From an uncultured Lachnospiraceae bacterium (lineage in GTDB: Bacteria > Bacillota > Clostridia > Lachnospirales > Lachnospiraceae), in assembly GCA_910584915.1 (NCBI GenBank), contig CAJUDM010000022.1, forward strand, positions 16,240 to 80,239: 64,000 nt of DNA, read 5' to 3'. The notes below the pieces were generated by a model, which searched no databases, was not told the DNA's origin, and worked only from the letters and a program-made list of their open reading frames with translations. How positions within the stretch are numbered: the stretch's first letter is position 1; each line of letters starts with the position of its first letter. Made by a program: the position numbers and the translations under genes. This document shows, piece after piece, positions 1-8,300 of this stretch.

Positions 1-1192
1 AATGCTCCGGGGCAAAGGTAGGGATCCCCTCGTACCGGAAATTCTCTTTCGGCACACAGAGTGTATCCCCAATGGAAAAAATACCCGGATCGAAAACGCC
101 AATGATATCCCCCGCGTAAGCTTCCGACAGGATCTTCCTCTCGTCCGCCATGATCTGCTGCGGCTGGGAGAGCCGCATCACTCTGCCGCTCTGCACATGC
201 CGCACCTCCATCGCCGCATCGTATCTGCCGGAGCAGATGCGCATAAAAGCGATCCTGTCCCGATGCGCTTTATTCATGTTCGCCTGTATCTTAAATACAA
301 AAGCTGAAAAATCATGTTCCGCCGGAGATAACAGGCCGATATCCGCTTTTCTCGGCAGCGGCGTTGTCGCCATCTCCAGAAAATGCTGTAAAAAGATCTC
401 CACACCGAAATTCGTCAGGGCGGAGCCGAAAAACACCGGTGTCAGATTGCCGCTCCTGACGTCCGCCAGATCAAATTCCGCGCCCGCACCGTCCAGAAGT
501 TCCAGTTCCTCCAACAGCCTGTCCATCGCCTCTCTGCCGAGGTTCGCCGAAAGTTCCTCTCTGTCCTCCAGAGGAATCTCCTTTGAAACCCCCTCCTTTG
601 TGCCTTTTTCCGTATCGGAATAGGTGATGACCCTGTCGCCTTCCCTGTCATAGACACCTTTGAAACCTTTCCCGGAACCGATAGGCCAGTTCACGGGACA
701 GGTGGCGATGCCCAGTTCCTTTTCCACCTCATCCAGCAGATCAAAGGTATCGCCTGCATCCCTGTCCATCTTATTGATAAAGGTAAAAATCGGAATGTGG
801 CGCATGGCACAGACTTTAAACAGCTTTCTCGTCTGCGCCTCCACCCCCTTGGAAGCGTCGATGACCATCACCGCTGAATCCGCTGCCATCAGAGTCCGGT
901 AGGTATCCTCCGAAAAGTCCTGATGTCCCGGCGTATCCAGAATATTGATGCAAAATCCGCCATATTCAAACTGGAGCACTGAGGATGTGACCGAAATTCC
1001 TCTCTCCTTCTCGATCTCCATCCAGTCCGACACCGCATGCCTCGCCGTGGCCTTTCCCTTCACGCTGCCTGCCAGATTGATCGCGCCTCCATACAATAAG
1101 AACTTCTCCGTCAGCGTTGTCTTGCCTGCATCCGGGTGGGATATGATGGCGAAAGTCCTTCTTCTGTTAATTTCCTTTGTAATATCTGTCAC
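1..1192 (-). CDS. prfC: Peptide chain release factor 3 (RF3), 3' end cut by window edge
   Basis: Translation GTPase that recycles RF1/RF2 from the ribosome after peptide release. The first 397 codons are present and the C-terminus lies beyond position 1. Reading from 1192, the protein shows the P-loop HPDAGKTTLTEKF near residue 20, the effector segment EKERGISVTSS near residue 55, DTPGHQDF near residue 80 and NKMD near residue 135, in the order of EF-G-like GTPases. Together with an RF3-type stretch around GGAINLAGSVKG this separates it from EF-G, LepA and TypA. I choose the GTG at 1192 because GGAGGA sits 7 bases upstream and the conserved N-terminus starts there; an ATG 7 bases earlier is in another frame. 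It is downstream of spoIIIAH but has its own promoter and structured leader. Confidence 0.93.
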   Translation of the reverse strand, partial: MTDITKEINRRRTFAIISHPDAGKTTLTEKFLLYGGAINLAGSVKGKATARHAVSDWMEIEKERGISVTSSVLQFEYGGFCINILDTPGHQDFSEDTYRTLMAADSAVMVIDASKGVEAQTRKLFKVCAMRHIPIFTFINKMDRDAGDTFDLLDEVEKELGIATCPVNWPIGSGKGFKGVYDREGDRVITYSDTEKGTKEGVSKEIPLEDREELSANLGREAMDRLLEELELLDGAGAEFDLADVRSGNLTPVFFGSALTNFGVEIFLQHFLEMATTPLPRKADIGLLSPAEHDFSAFVFKIQANMNKAHRDRIAFMRICSGRYDAAMEVRHVQSGRVMRLSQPQQIMADERKILSEAYAGDIIGVFDPGIFSIGDTLCVPKENFRYEGIPTFAPEH

Positions 1193-1225
1193 TGATCATT
1201 CCTCCAGATTATTCTATTTCCATAT

Positions 1226-1353
1226 GCGTCTGGCGGGACAGGCTGCCTCCCGGACATCCCTGCGCCGCCCAAACGGCACATATCACTGCCCCTGCCTGTG
1301 TACAGCAGGAAAACAGGGAGGATTATCCGCCCCCTGTTTCCCTCTCCAGACGC
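1226..1353 (-). promoter_or_regulatory. Structured 5' leader of prfC
   Basis: The prfC transcript should begin close to position 1356. Almost at once it enters an 8-bp perfect inverted repeat, GCGTCTGG at 1346-1353, whose partner CCAGACGC is at 1226-1233, enclosing a 128-nt domain. Inside is a strong hairpin (GGAAACAGGG at 1331-1342 with CCCTGTTTTCC at 1308-1318), followed by further G/C-rich inverted segments. The closing helix begins at the transcript start and ends about 33 nt before the start codon, which is the layout of a cis-acting RNA. I do not recognise it as a named riboswitch. The inner hairpin could instead be the spoIIIAH terminator. Confidence 0.4.
1308..1342 (-). terminator. 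Hairpin after spoIIIAH, possible terminator or leader element
   Basis: A 10-bp stem with an approximately 13-nt loop lies 40-75 nt after the spoIIIAH stop codon. It is followed only by a short TTTTCC stretch. It could end the spoIIIA transcript, but it lies downstream of the predicted prfC promoter, so it may also belong to the prfC leader fold. Confidence 0.4.
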
Positions 1354-1363
1354 CAATATGAGT

Positions 1364-1391
1364 AGTATAACACATATTTATCCTAATTCAA
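1364..1391 (-). promoter_or_regulatory. Predicted sigma-A promoter of prfC
   Basis: Reading the minus strand, TTGAAT (1391-1386) and TATACT (1369-1364) are separated by 16 bases. The -35 box lies on the last codons of spoIIIAH. The predicted start point falls just before the closing helix of the prfC leader. Confidence 0.55.
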
Positions 1392-2174
1392 AGTGGTACT
1401 GATCACAATATTTTCAATCGGTGTACCGGTCTTTCGCATGATAATATCCTCGATCTGAGCCCGCTGAGTGTCTGAAAGGTCCGCGCTGTACACCACCACA
1501 TCAACCGTATCTCCGGTGATGCTGACCACCGCGTCCTGAAATCCTCTCGCATCCAACAGGATCTCCGCCGACATCTCCTTCTCCGCGGTCTCGGTAAGCC
1601 CTACAATACTGTTTAACGCGACCTGCTTCTGATCGTCCGCTATATTGGTGCTGTTGATAATCTGCATTAACGCCGCCTTGTTCTCTGCCCTGGTCTGTTC
1701 CTTCATCAGCTTTGCCCCCTGCAGGGTATTGACATTGACTGTCGCCGTAAAGACGGCCTCCCCCGGTACCTCGCCGTCCTGCACATCGGAACTCTCCGCA
1801 AGCATGCTCTCAATGGAGGAAAGCTCATCCTCATATCCGTCGTCCACATCCGCGACATCACTGTCAAGGCTTTCAATATCCGTCAGCATATCCTCATCAG
1901 AAATGTCCAGAAGCGCCTCCTCGCCATCGGTGGCACTCATATCGCTGTTTACCTCCATCTCTGCCAATTCATCAGCCGTATATGTATCTTCCACCGTGTA
2001 TTCGATCATGCTCGCCGCCTCAGATGCGGTGCTCTCCGCCTGTTCCTCTCCATCGCCCTCCGATATGGTGACCTGGTCAGACACATCACCGGAAAAATGC
2101 AGGTAACCCGCCACTGCGATCATCAGGGCTAAAGCCGTTATCATAAGCTGGTTCTTTTTAAATATTTTCTTCAA
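1383..2174 (-). CDS. spoIIIAH: Stage III sporulation protein AH
   Basis: Forespore-facing partner of SpoIIQ in the channel between mother cell and forespore. 263 residues: one N-terminal membrane segment (about residues 8-27, ending HFSGD), a long acidic linker (about 35-140) rich in E, D and S, and a C-terminal ring-forming domain (about 145-263) beginning VNVNTLQGAKLMKEQTRAEN and ending with the usual DAVVSITGDTVDVVVYSA-type strands. The family in Bacillus is about 218 residues; the extra length here is in the acidic linker. It is the last gene of the spoIIIA operon, 13 nt after spoIIIAG. Confidence 0.92.
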   Translation of the reverse strand: MKKIFKKNQLMITALALMIAVAGYLHFSGDVSDQVTISEGDGEEQAESTASEAASMIEYTVEDTYTADELAEMEVNSDMSATDGEEALLDISDEDMLTDIESLDSDVADVDDGYEDELSSIESMLAESSDVQDGEVPGEAVFTATVNVNTLQGAKLMKEQTRAENKAALMQIINSTNIADDQKQVALNSIVGLTETAEKEMSAEILLDARGFQDAVVSITGDTVDVVVYSADLSDTQRAQIEDIIMRKTGTPIENIVISTTLN

Positions 2175-2187
2175 ACCTCTCTCCCCT

Positions 2188-2913
2188 TTAAGATTTCATT
2201 CTGATTACTTTTATTCTATGCTCGTTCAAATTAAATAATACTCCAACTGCTCCAATTATATTTTCTTTTACCCTCGCGTCCCCCGCTCCCTCCGCCATCA
2301 CCACCACTCCAGTCACTTCGGGCAGCTTTCTCTGCACCACATAAGGTATCTCATTTCCGTCGGCATCCCTCAGATACACCACTTCCTCGCTCTGTCCGCT
2401 CTCCACATTTTTCCGCCTGCCTCCGGCATCGTCAGTCTCCTCCAGATCCGCCGCAGTGGTCTCGGAGTTCCTCTCCAGTATCTCCATCCCCGTATCAGAC
2501 ACGGTGATCATCACCTGTACCTTCCCCGCCCCCTCCATGCCGGAGAGCATTTCTTCCACCCGTTTTTCCAGATTTCCCACATACACATCCAGATCAGAAT
2601 TTTTTTCACTGCCGAAGTTTCCCGTCTCCAAAACTGCACTCCCTGTACTCCCCTTCTCCTCCGCATTTCCGGCGCTCCGGATGATCTGCTCACCCCCGGC
2701 GTCCTTATCATCCCTGAAAACCCCCGTGTCCGCCCCCTCTTCCTGTCCGCCCCCGCCTCCAAACCCTGCGGCATTCTCCTTTCCCCCGCTCCCCCTGTCA
2801 GTCGGCAGAGAGACGATCAGCAGAAGCACCCCAAAAAGCAGCAGAACTATATAGTCCTCTTTTTTCATGCTGCGCAGCTTCCGCCTGCACTTTTCAATGA
2901 CTTTACCGGTCAA
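2188..2913 (-). CDS. spoIIIAG: Stage III sporulation protein AG
   Basis: Ring-forming subunit of the SpoIIIA-SpoIIQ transenvelope complex. 241 residues with one membrane segment at about residues 22-37 (YIVLLLFGVLLLIVSL), a glycine-rich low-complexity linker (about 45-100) and the conserved C-terminal domain with YVGNLEKRVEEMLSGMEGAG, then VMITVSDTGMEILERN and a final VVVMAEGAGD..V segment typical of SpoIIIAG. Its start overlaps the end of spoIIIAF by 11 nt, which suggests coupled translation. Confidence 0.92.
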   Translation of the reverse strand: MTGKVIEKCRRKLRSMKKEDYIVLLLFGVLLLIVSLPTDRGSGGKENAAGFGGGGGQEEGADTGVFRDDKDAGGEQIIRSAGNAEEKGSTGSAVLETGNFGSEKNSDLDVYVGNLEKRVEEMLSGMEGAGKVQVMITVSDTGMEILERNSETTAADLEETDDAGGRRKNVESGQSEEVVYLRDADGNEIPYVVQRKLPEVTGVVVMAEGAGDARVKENIIGAVGVLFNLNEHRIKVIRMKS

Positions 2914-3601
2914 TCAAAATCACCTCCAAATTCTCCTCCTCCATGCCGAGAACAAGAGCAAACTGTCTGTGGAAAGTTGCCAGATCCACTTTTTCCGTCT
3001 TTCTTTTTGCTGCCTCTTCGCCCTGTTCCCTCCCCCCCGCCTCCCCTTTGCCTCCCTCTCCAGGCGTGATCGTTCCGATTTCCACCTTCTCAATTTCGAC
3101 ATTTTTTGCAGGATTTCCTTCATTTGTCTCTTTCATCTCTGCCGTGTCTCCCTGTACAAAGGTATTTTCATCCCGAATTTCTTTTAAAAACACCTGTAAT
3201 TTTTCTTCCTTCTGTTCCACTTCTTCAATCTTCACTCCATATTGAGCGGCAAAATAATTATATTTAGATTTAATTTCATTTTCCGTATACTTTTCTACGA
3301 GATCTTCCACAGGAATTCCCGACATAAAACTCTCGTCAAAACTGTCCATATCAAGCTGCCTTGAAAGCGCCTCCTCCATGCTCTGCCGCATCCCCGCCAC
3401 CGCCCCTCCGGCGGCCTGCATCTCCCCGCTCTCTATGCCAAAAGACTGAAGTACGTTCAGGATCATGCCCACGATCCCCGCTAATACCAGAAGCTCCAGG
3501 ATCATCCTGCAGATCTTCTCATATTTCTTCCCGCTCTGAAAATACAGAAGCGTCTGACCGCAGATCATGAAAATGCACAATTCCTTTATCTGCTCCCGCA
3601 T
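2903..3601 (-). CDS. spoIIIAF: Stage III sporulation protein AF
   Basis: Membrane component of the SpoIIIA complex. 232 residues with two N-terminal hydrophobic segments (about residues 8-22 and 32-52), a helical middle, and a soluble C-terminal part ending FALVLGMEEENLEVILI, the usual SpoIIIAF end. A K/E/G-rich insert (about 155-200) makes it a little longer than the roughly 206-residue Bacillus protein. Assignment rests on position between spoIIIAE and spoIIIAG and on the conserved start and end. Confidence 0.88.
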   Translation of the reverse strand: MREQIKELCIFMICGQTLLYFQSGKKYEKICRMILELLVLAGIVGMILNVLQSFGIESGEMQAAGGAVAGMRQSMEEALSRQLDMDSFDESFMSGIPVEDLVEKYTENEIKSKYNYFAAQYGVKIEEVEQKEEKLQVFLKEIRDENTFVQGDTAEMKETNEGNPAKNVEIEKVEIGTITPGEGGKGEAGGREQGEEAAKRKTEKVDLATFHRQFALVLGMEEENLEVILIDR

Positions 3602-3617
3602 AATTCAAACCTGCCTC

Positions 3618-4832
3618 CTACATACTTCTGTTGACCGCCAGCACTGTGACCGCGATGCTCAGCAAAAACAGTCCCATTCCGGTCAGAAGTACCTTGCACA
3701 ACATAAACGCCGCTTCTGCCGCCTTATCCGAACACGCCGTCAGTCTTGAATGGTTCACCACCGATCCCAGCGCGGAGGAAAGCTTCAGGCAGCCTGAAAG
3801 CACAAACAGCTTGCATAACGGCACCAGACACAAAAACAGCAGCATGACCGTAAAAAAGATACCTACCCCGTTGCGGATCAGGATTGCTGATCCCACAAAA
3901 ATTTCCGAGATCCCCTCCGAAATATTTCCCACCCCCGGCACCATTCCCGCCACTTTTTTTGCCGTATTCCACTTCAGAGAGTCGATAACGGGTGTTATCA
4001 TTGCCTGCAGGACTCCAACGCTCCCAATGATCCAGAGCATTGCCTTTAAAAGCAGTTCTATCCCCCTCTTCAGGCTCTGCAGCAATCCCCCCAGTTTTTC
4101 TCCCGTCCAGACACCGTTCATGACGGCCAACAGCATATACAGTTCTATTCCGGGCAGAGCCACATGGCACAGCACCTCCTCCACACACCAGATCACAAGC
4201 AGGATCCCCTCATAGTACACGGCGGCAGTGGCACTGCCATTCGACATTCCCAGCGCCGCCGTGTACGCCGGCACCAGTATTTTGACAAAATCCGTGACAT
4301 ACAGCAGTATTTCCTCTGTCTCCATATAGATGGTCCGGAATATTCTGGCGAGCATAATGCACAGCAGTAGATACAGAAAATAGAATCCCAGATGAGATAC
4401 CTGCTGATTTTCCACAATATCCATCACCACTGTGAAGAGCGCCGACAATACCGCGAGCAGTAAAATGTTCATAAAGATCTCCCGCCCCGCCGAGAATTCA
4501 AAAAACAGGTTTCTTACGGCTGACGTTCCGAACTCTTTTATGCCATTCTGCAAGTTTCCCTTCATGATTTCCCGCCACAGTTTGCCGGTGTCTATCTCTG
4601 TTCTCCCATATGCTTCATCCAGATAATCTGTGATCTCCTGCATATAATTTTCATTCCAGAGCCTGTTCAACTCTCCGGAAATGTCTTCCAGCCCCTCTGT
4701 TTTTACTGTTTCTCCCTCTTTATTCTCTCCGAATGTATCCTCATCAATGACGGAAGCCTTGCATTTTATGTCGAAAATGCCAAAAAAAAGAAGAAATACC
4801 ATGCAAATCAGCAATAACATGTGTTTTTTCAT
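3618..4832 (-). CDS. spoIIIAE: Stage III sporulation protein AE
   Basis: Polytopic membrane protein of the SpoIIIA complex, needed for channel function and sigma-G activity. 404 residues: an N-terminal signal-like segment (MKKHMLLLICMVFLLFFGIF), a soluble stretch to about residue 105, then about seven or eight hydrophobic segments. The conserved VPGVGNISEGISEIFVGSA region near residues 300-320 is typical of the family. Length matches Bacillus SpoIIIAE (399). Its ATG overlaps the spoIIIAD stop codon. Confidence 0.93.
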   Translation of the reverse strand: MKKHMLLLICMVFLLFFGIFDIKCKASVIDEDTFGENKEGETVKTEGLEDISGELNRLWNENYMQEITDYLDEAYGRTEIDTGKLWREIMKGNLQNGIKEFGTSAVRNLFFEFSAGREIFMNILLLAVLSALFTVVMDIVENQQVSHLGFYFLYLLLCIMLARIFRTIYMETEEILLYVTDFVKILVPAYTAALGMSNGSATAAVYYEGILLVIWCVEEVLCHVALPGIELYMLLAVMNGVWTGEKLGGLLQSLKRGIELLLKAMLWIIGSVGVLQAMITPVIDSLKWNTAKKVAGMVPGVGNISEGISEIFVGSAILIRNGVGIFFTVMLLFLCLVPLCKLFVLSGCLKLSSALGSVVNHSRLTACSDKAAEAAFMLCKVLLTGMGLFLLSIAVTVLAVNRSM

Positions 4833-5230
4833 GCGAAATTTCCTATAGTCTGCAGGAGCGAGATCACAATCGGCAGCCCAAACAGCAGAATACAGACCTT
4901 CCCGAACACTTCTATCTGTCCCGCTATTGTCTGAAATCCCGCATCCCGGCAGATTCCTGCGCTGAATTCACAGATATAAGTAATGCCGATCATCTTTAAC
5001 AGGATATTCAGATACTCCCTGTTTGCCGCGACATACTGCTGCAGCTGCCCGAACTGCTGAAATACTCTGGCGAGGTACTCCACGATAAACACGCAGATCA
5101 ACCCTCCGCATGCCACTCCGATATAGGCCGCGTACTCCGGTCTGAGTATCTTAAACTGAAGCGCCAGAAGCACCGCCAGCACTCCGAGTAATGAAATCTT
5201 CACTACGATCATCTGCCACGCTCCTCTCAC
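4829..5230 (-). CDS. spoIIIAD: Stage III sporulation protein AD
   Basis: Small membrane subunit of the SpoIIIA complex. 133 residues, with hydrophobic segments at about 10-24, 33-51, 80-95 and 105-125. The ICEFSAGICRDAGFQTIAGQ stretch near residue 90-110 is the family hallmark. It overlaps its neighbours on both sides by 4 nt, as in most spoIIIA operons. A start at the second Met (MIVVKISLLG) is also possible. Confidence 0.92.
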   Translation of the reverse strand: MRGAWQMIVVKISLLGVLAVLLALQFKILRPEYAAYIGVACGGLICVFIVEYLARVFQQFGQLQQYVAANREYLNILLKMIGITYICEFSAGICRDAGFQTIAGQIEVFGKVCILLFGLPIVISLLQTIGNFA

Positions 5231-5427
5231 AACGAAAATAAATTCTGTATGGACATAAACAGATCGTATATATACGGCATGATCCAGGTCAGCACAAGGA
5301 TAAGCCCCGCAAGCGACACCAAAAAAGCCTGCTCCTCCCTGCCGCTGTGCTTCAAGACCTGTCCCAGTATCGTAACCAGTATGCCTACCGCCGCTATTTT
5401 AAAAATCACACTAACTGTCATGTCCAT
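5227..5427 (-). CDS. spoIIIAC: Stage III sporulation protein AC
   Basis: Very small two-helix membrane protein of the SpoIIIA complex, about 66 residues as in other species. Two hydrophobic segments (about 4-20 and 34-50) flank a polar LKHSGREEQA loop. I place the start at ATG 5427, or the ATG 6 nt downstream at 5421, for which GGGAG has better spacing. The frame stays open to a GTG at 5454, but those codons have no ribosome site and are not conserved. The gene is separated from spoIIIAB by about 190 nt of repeat sequence, instead of the usual few bases. Confidence 0.88.
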   Translation of the reverse strand: MDMTVSVIFKIAAVGILVTILGQVLKHSGREEQAFLVSLAGLILVLTWIMPYIYDLFMSIQNLFSL

Positions 5428-5467
5428 CTCCCATTTCTTCTCTGACTTTTTCACCTGTTTTTCTGCG

Positions 5468-5629
5468 AGCCGCTTGTTTTTTTCTGTGGTCGTTACATCA
5501 GAAAACTCGCAAATCCGCGCTGTCGCGCTCTATGTCCGATTTCATCGGACATTTGCTCGTTAACGATCACAAAAAACCAAATGTCTGCTCCGCAGCCGCT
5601 TGTTTTTTTCTGTGATCGTTACATCAGAA
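5468..5629. repeat. Insertion-like segment with 36-bp direct repeats and nested palindromes between spoIIIAB and spoIIIAC
   Basis: Two 36-bp direct copies, 5468-5503 and 5594-5629, differ at one base and lie 126 bp apart. The right copy contains the last codons and stop of spoIIIAB, so the end of that gene has been duplicated. Between them are a perfect palindrome TGTCCGAT-TTC-ATCGGACA (5533-5551) and a long inverted pair with arms 5561-5571 and 5611-5621 (TGTGATCGTTA), extended by A/T runs. It resembles a small palindromic mobile element with a long target duplication. Confidence 0.7.
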
Positions 5630-6131
5630 GTATCGTGAGCAGCAGTCCGCCCATCACACCGGCGCAAAGGGTCAGCCTGTTTTTTTCCCTGTTCAGGTTC
5701 TCCCGCTCTTTCAGATGCTTCTCCAGATACCGTTCCATGTCAGACAACATCTTCCTCTGCATCCCGCCGTCCTCAAAACAAAGCCTTTCCCCCAGTTCTT
5801 CCACTTCCTTCTCCACCGTCCTGCTCAGAGGCTCTTTCTCGAAGATCAGCTTTGCCTCCCTCCTCCAGACATTCCCCAGCGTATCGCCGCCATCCCTGAA
5901 CGCCTGCCCGATTCTCTCCAGAAAATACTTTCTGTTTTCCGAAAGACGGCTTCCTATCCTTGCGCAGATCTCCGGCAGGGAAGACTTCTGAAAAGCGATC
6001 TCATTTTCCATCAGCTCAAACAGTTCCATCCACTGCCTGCACCACTCCAGATAATTTCCCCGCTCCTTCACAATGCTGTACGCACAGCCGCTGCTCCCTG
6101 CCATAACAACAAAAATCCCAAAAATACGCAT
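5619..6131 (-). CDS. spoIIIAB: Stage III sporulation protein AB
   Basis: Membrane-anchored subunit of the SpoIIIA complex. With the start at ATG 6131 (MRIFGIFVVMAGSSGCAYSI; GAGGA 7-8 nt upstream) the protein is 170 residues, matching the roughly 171 of the family. The open frame reaches 6227, but the extra residues overlap spoIIIAA and are not conserved. It has one N-terminal membrane segment (about 2-18), a long helical soluble part and a C-terminal membrane segment (LCAGVMGGLLLTILLM). The stop codon lies inside the right-hand 36-bp direct repeat. Confidence 0.9.
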   Translation of the reverse strand: MRIFGIFVVMAGSSGCAYSIVKERGNYLEWCRQWMELFELMENEIAFQKSSLPEICARIGSRLSENRKYFLERIGQAFRDGGDTLGNVWRREAKLIFEKEPLSRTVEKEVEELGERLCFEDGGMQRKMLSDMERYLEKHLKERENLNREKNRLTLCAGVMGGLLLTILLM

Positions 6132-6141
6132 CAGAACATCC

Positions 6142-7071
6142 TCACTCACACCGATATATCTTCCTGACCACACAACTTCCGTTTTCCTTCCCCAGCACGA
6201 TAAACCTCCTGAAAGCCCTCTCCGCAAGCAGCTTTCTCATAAAAACTTTCTTCACTAACTCATCCATATCCTCCGCATGGATCGTGGAGAGGATCTGGCA
6301 GCCGCAGCGCAATACCTTTTCCACCGCTTCCGCATCTTCCGGGCTCCCCAGCTCATCTACAGCGATCACCTGCGGCGACATGGAACGGATCAACAACATC
6401 ATCCCCATTGCTTTCGGACAGCCGTCCAGCACATCCGTCCGGATTCCCAGGTCATTCTGAGCCACTCCCAGATAGCTGCCTGCCAGCTCCGATCTCTCAT
6501 CCACCACGCTCACAAACATCCCTCTCCCCCATCTGTTCCCGTTTGAGATCTCCCTGACAAGATCCCGCAGCAGCGTAGTCTTCCCGCAGCCGGGTGGAGA
6601 CAATATCAGAGTATTACAGAACCGTCCCCCCTCATAAACTTCCGAAATCACCGGTTTTGCGGCTCCTCTTATCTCATGGGCAATCCTGATATTTAAATAA
6701 CGTATGTTTTTTATTGTCCTGATCCTGTTTTCATCCTCCAGGACAGCCTGGCCTGCCACACCCACCCTGTGTCCCCCGGGCAGAGTCAGATATCCCTGCC
6801 TGATCTCATCCGTATAGGCGTACACAGAATATTTGCAGATATGCTGCAAAATCTGTTCCAGTTCTCCGGCATCCATCCTTCTCGCCGCGGCAGCCTCCTT
6901 TGTCATTTGTCCTTCTCCGGTCAGGAAATACTCTTTCTGCCTCCTGATCACGATCACCGGCTTCTCCGCCCGCAGCCTTATCTCCTGCAAGTCTTCCGCA
7001 CCACATGCCGCCACATCAAAAAGCCTCCGCAGGGATGACGGAAACATATGCAGGATCTCCTCCTTTTTCAC
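6142..7071 (-). CDS. spoIIIAA: Stage III sporulation protein AA (ATPase)
   Basis: Cytoplasmic ATPase of the SpoIIIA complex, related to type II/IV secretion ATPases. 309 residues from GTG 7071, which has AGGAGG 7 nt upstream; Bacillus SpoIIIAA is 307. The P-loop LSPPGCGKTTLLRDL is near residue 160, a Walker B-like VIAVDELGSPEDAEAV near 240 and the STIHAED motif near 265. The open frame continues to 7134, but those extra residues contain the ribosome site. It is the first gene of the operon; spoIIIAB starts 10 nt after its stop. Confidence 0.93.
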   Translation of the reverse strand: MKKEEILHMFPSSLRRLFDVAACGAEDLQEIRLRAEKPVIVIRRQKEYFLTGEGQMTKEAAAARRMDAGELEQILQHICKYSVYAYTDEIRQGYLTLPGGHRVGVAGQAVLEDENRIRTIKNIRYLNIRIAHEIRGAAKPVISEVYEGGRFCNTLILSPPGCGKTTLLRDLVREISNGNRWGRGMFVSVVDERSELAGSYLGVAQNDLGIRTDVLDGCPKAMGMMLLIRSMSPQVIAVDELGSPEDAEAVEKVLRCGCQILSTIHAEDMDELVKKVFMRKLLAERAFRRFIVLGKENGSCVVRKIYRCE

Positions 7072-7134
7072 AGCCCCGCCTCCTTCCACTACCATAACCG
7101 GAAAACAGTTCTTCACCATATCTTGATGGTACAT

Positions 7135-7331
7135 GTTCTCCTATCCCTATATATATGTACCTGTCCCTCTTTTCATCACTCTTCTCAAACAAAAAATCCT
7201 GAAATCTGAACATGCGGTAATTCTTTATCCTCACCTGCAGCCTGATGTGATCTCCGCACGCCAATCCAGGGATCCGCCGCCGGGCGCACATCACAAAAGG
7301 CAGAGACTCCTGTAGCCTCTGCCTTCTTTTT
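7135..7331. other. Intergenic region upstream of spoIIIA
   Basis: This spacer separates the spoIIIA operon from rsgA. By analogy with Bacillus a sigma-E promoter for spoIIIA is expected here. The minus strand carries a CATATATA block near 7150, which loosely fits a sigma-E -10 box, but I found no convincing matching -35 box, so I do not call a promoter. The rsgA terminator occupies its right end. Confidence 0.4.
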
Positions 7332-7332
7332 T
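7295..7332 (-). terminator. Rho-independent terminator after rsgA
   Basis: Stem AGGCAGAG / CTCTGCCTTTT with a loop of about 10 nt, directly after the rsgA stop codon. The plus strand copy is followed by a longer T run, so it may work in both directions. Confidence 0.65.
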
Positions 7333-8210
7333 CAATACTTTTTCCTGCTCTTCAGTTCCTCATATAACACAGTATAATTATGATACCTCACATCACTGAT
7401 CTTTCCCGCCGAAAGAGCCTCCTTCACGCTGCACCCCGGCTCGCTCACATGAGCGCATCCCCGGAATCTGCATTTCCCCTCATACGCCCTGAATTCCGGA
7501 TAGAAATCCCTCAGATCCTCCTTCTCCATATTAAAGAGCTGCAGGGAGGAGAATCCCGGCGTATCCATGATGTAGCTTTCCCCGTCTAACGCAAAAAGTT
7601 CCGAATGGCGGGTGGTATGCCTTCCCCTGTCGATCTTCTCGCTGACAGCGCCGGTCTCCATCTCCGCCCGGGGATGCAGGTAGTTGATCAGGGAGGATTT
7701 TCCGACACCGCTGGGCCCTGCCAGCGTTGTAGTCTTACCCTGCAGGAAAGAGCGCACCTCCTTGAGCCCCTCCCGCTCTCTGACGCTGATAAACAACACC
7801 CGATAGCCACAGCCCTCATAGGCCCCGCGGAGCTCCTCCCGCTCTTGTTCTGTAGCGATATCGCTCTTGTTAAAACAAACAGCGCAGGGCAGTTCCTGTT
7901 GTTCCATCATGATCAGGAACCGGTCCAGCAAATTGAAATTCGGTTCCGGCTTCAGGATCGCAAATATCACCAGCGCCTGATCGATATTCGCCACCGCCGG
8001 GCGGATCAGCCTGCTTTTACGGGGCAGGATCTCCCTGATATTTCCTGTCCTCTCCTGCCGGTCGAGCACCTCCAGCTCCACATTATCTCCCACAAGAGGC
8101 TTTACATTATCTTTGCGGAAGATTCCCCTCGCCCTGCATTCATAGATGCTCAGATCCTCGGCATGCACATAATAAAATCCTGCTATTCCCTTGACTATCT
8201 TTCCCCGCAT
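7332..8210 (-). CDS. rsgA: Ribosome small subunit-dependent GTPase A
   Basis: Circularly permuted GTPase that helps late maturation of the 30S ribosomal subunit. 292 residues: N-terminal OB fold (about 1-70), then G motifs in permuted order with NKSD near residue 118, AGPSGVGKSSLIN near 162 and DTPGFSS near 216, followed by the zinc knuckle CRFRGCAHVSEPGC near 247-260. Length and all motifs are normal. It follows pknB in the usual rlmN-stp-pknB-rsgA order, with a 90-nt gap that contains an 8-bp inverted repeat (8249-8256 with 8293-8300). Confidence 0.95.
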   Translation of the reverse strand: MRGKIVKGIAGFYYVHAEDLSIYECRARGIFRKDNVKPLVGDNVELEVLDRQERTGNIREILPRKSRLIRPAVANIDQALVIFAILKPEPNFNLLDRFLIMMEQQELPCAVCFNKSDIATEQEREELRGAYEGCGYRVLFISVREREGLKEVRSFLQGKTTTLAGPSGVGKSSLINYLHPRAEMETGAVSEKIDRGRHTTRHSELFALDGESYIMDTPGFSSLQLFNMEKEDLRDFYPEFRAYEGKCRFRGCAHVSEPGCSVKEALSAGKISDVRYHNYTVLYEELKSRKKY

Positions 8211-8300
8211 GCTGCATTTCCTGTTATCTGCATATGAAGTGATCCTGTCTGTCCGGTTTATACTCCGGCATCCAATATCCCGAACGCCGCCGCCGGACAG

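Noticed and set aside
7016..7294. Minus-strand open frame of 92 codons upstream of spoIIIAA
   Set aside because: Runs out of frame into spoIIIAA, which has a strong ribosome site of its own.
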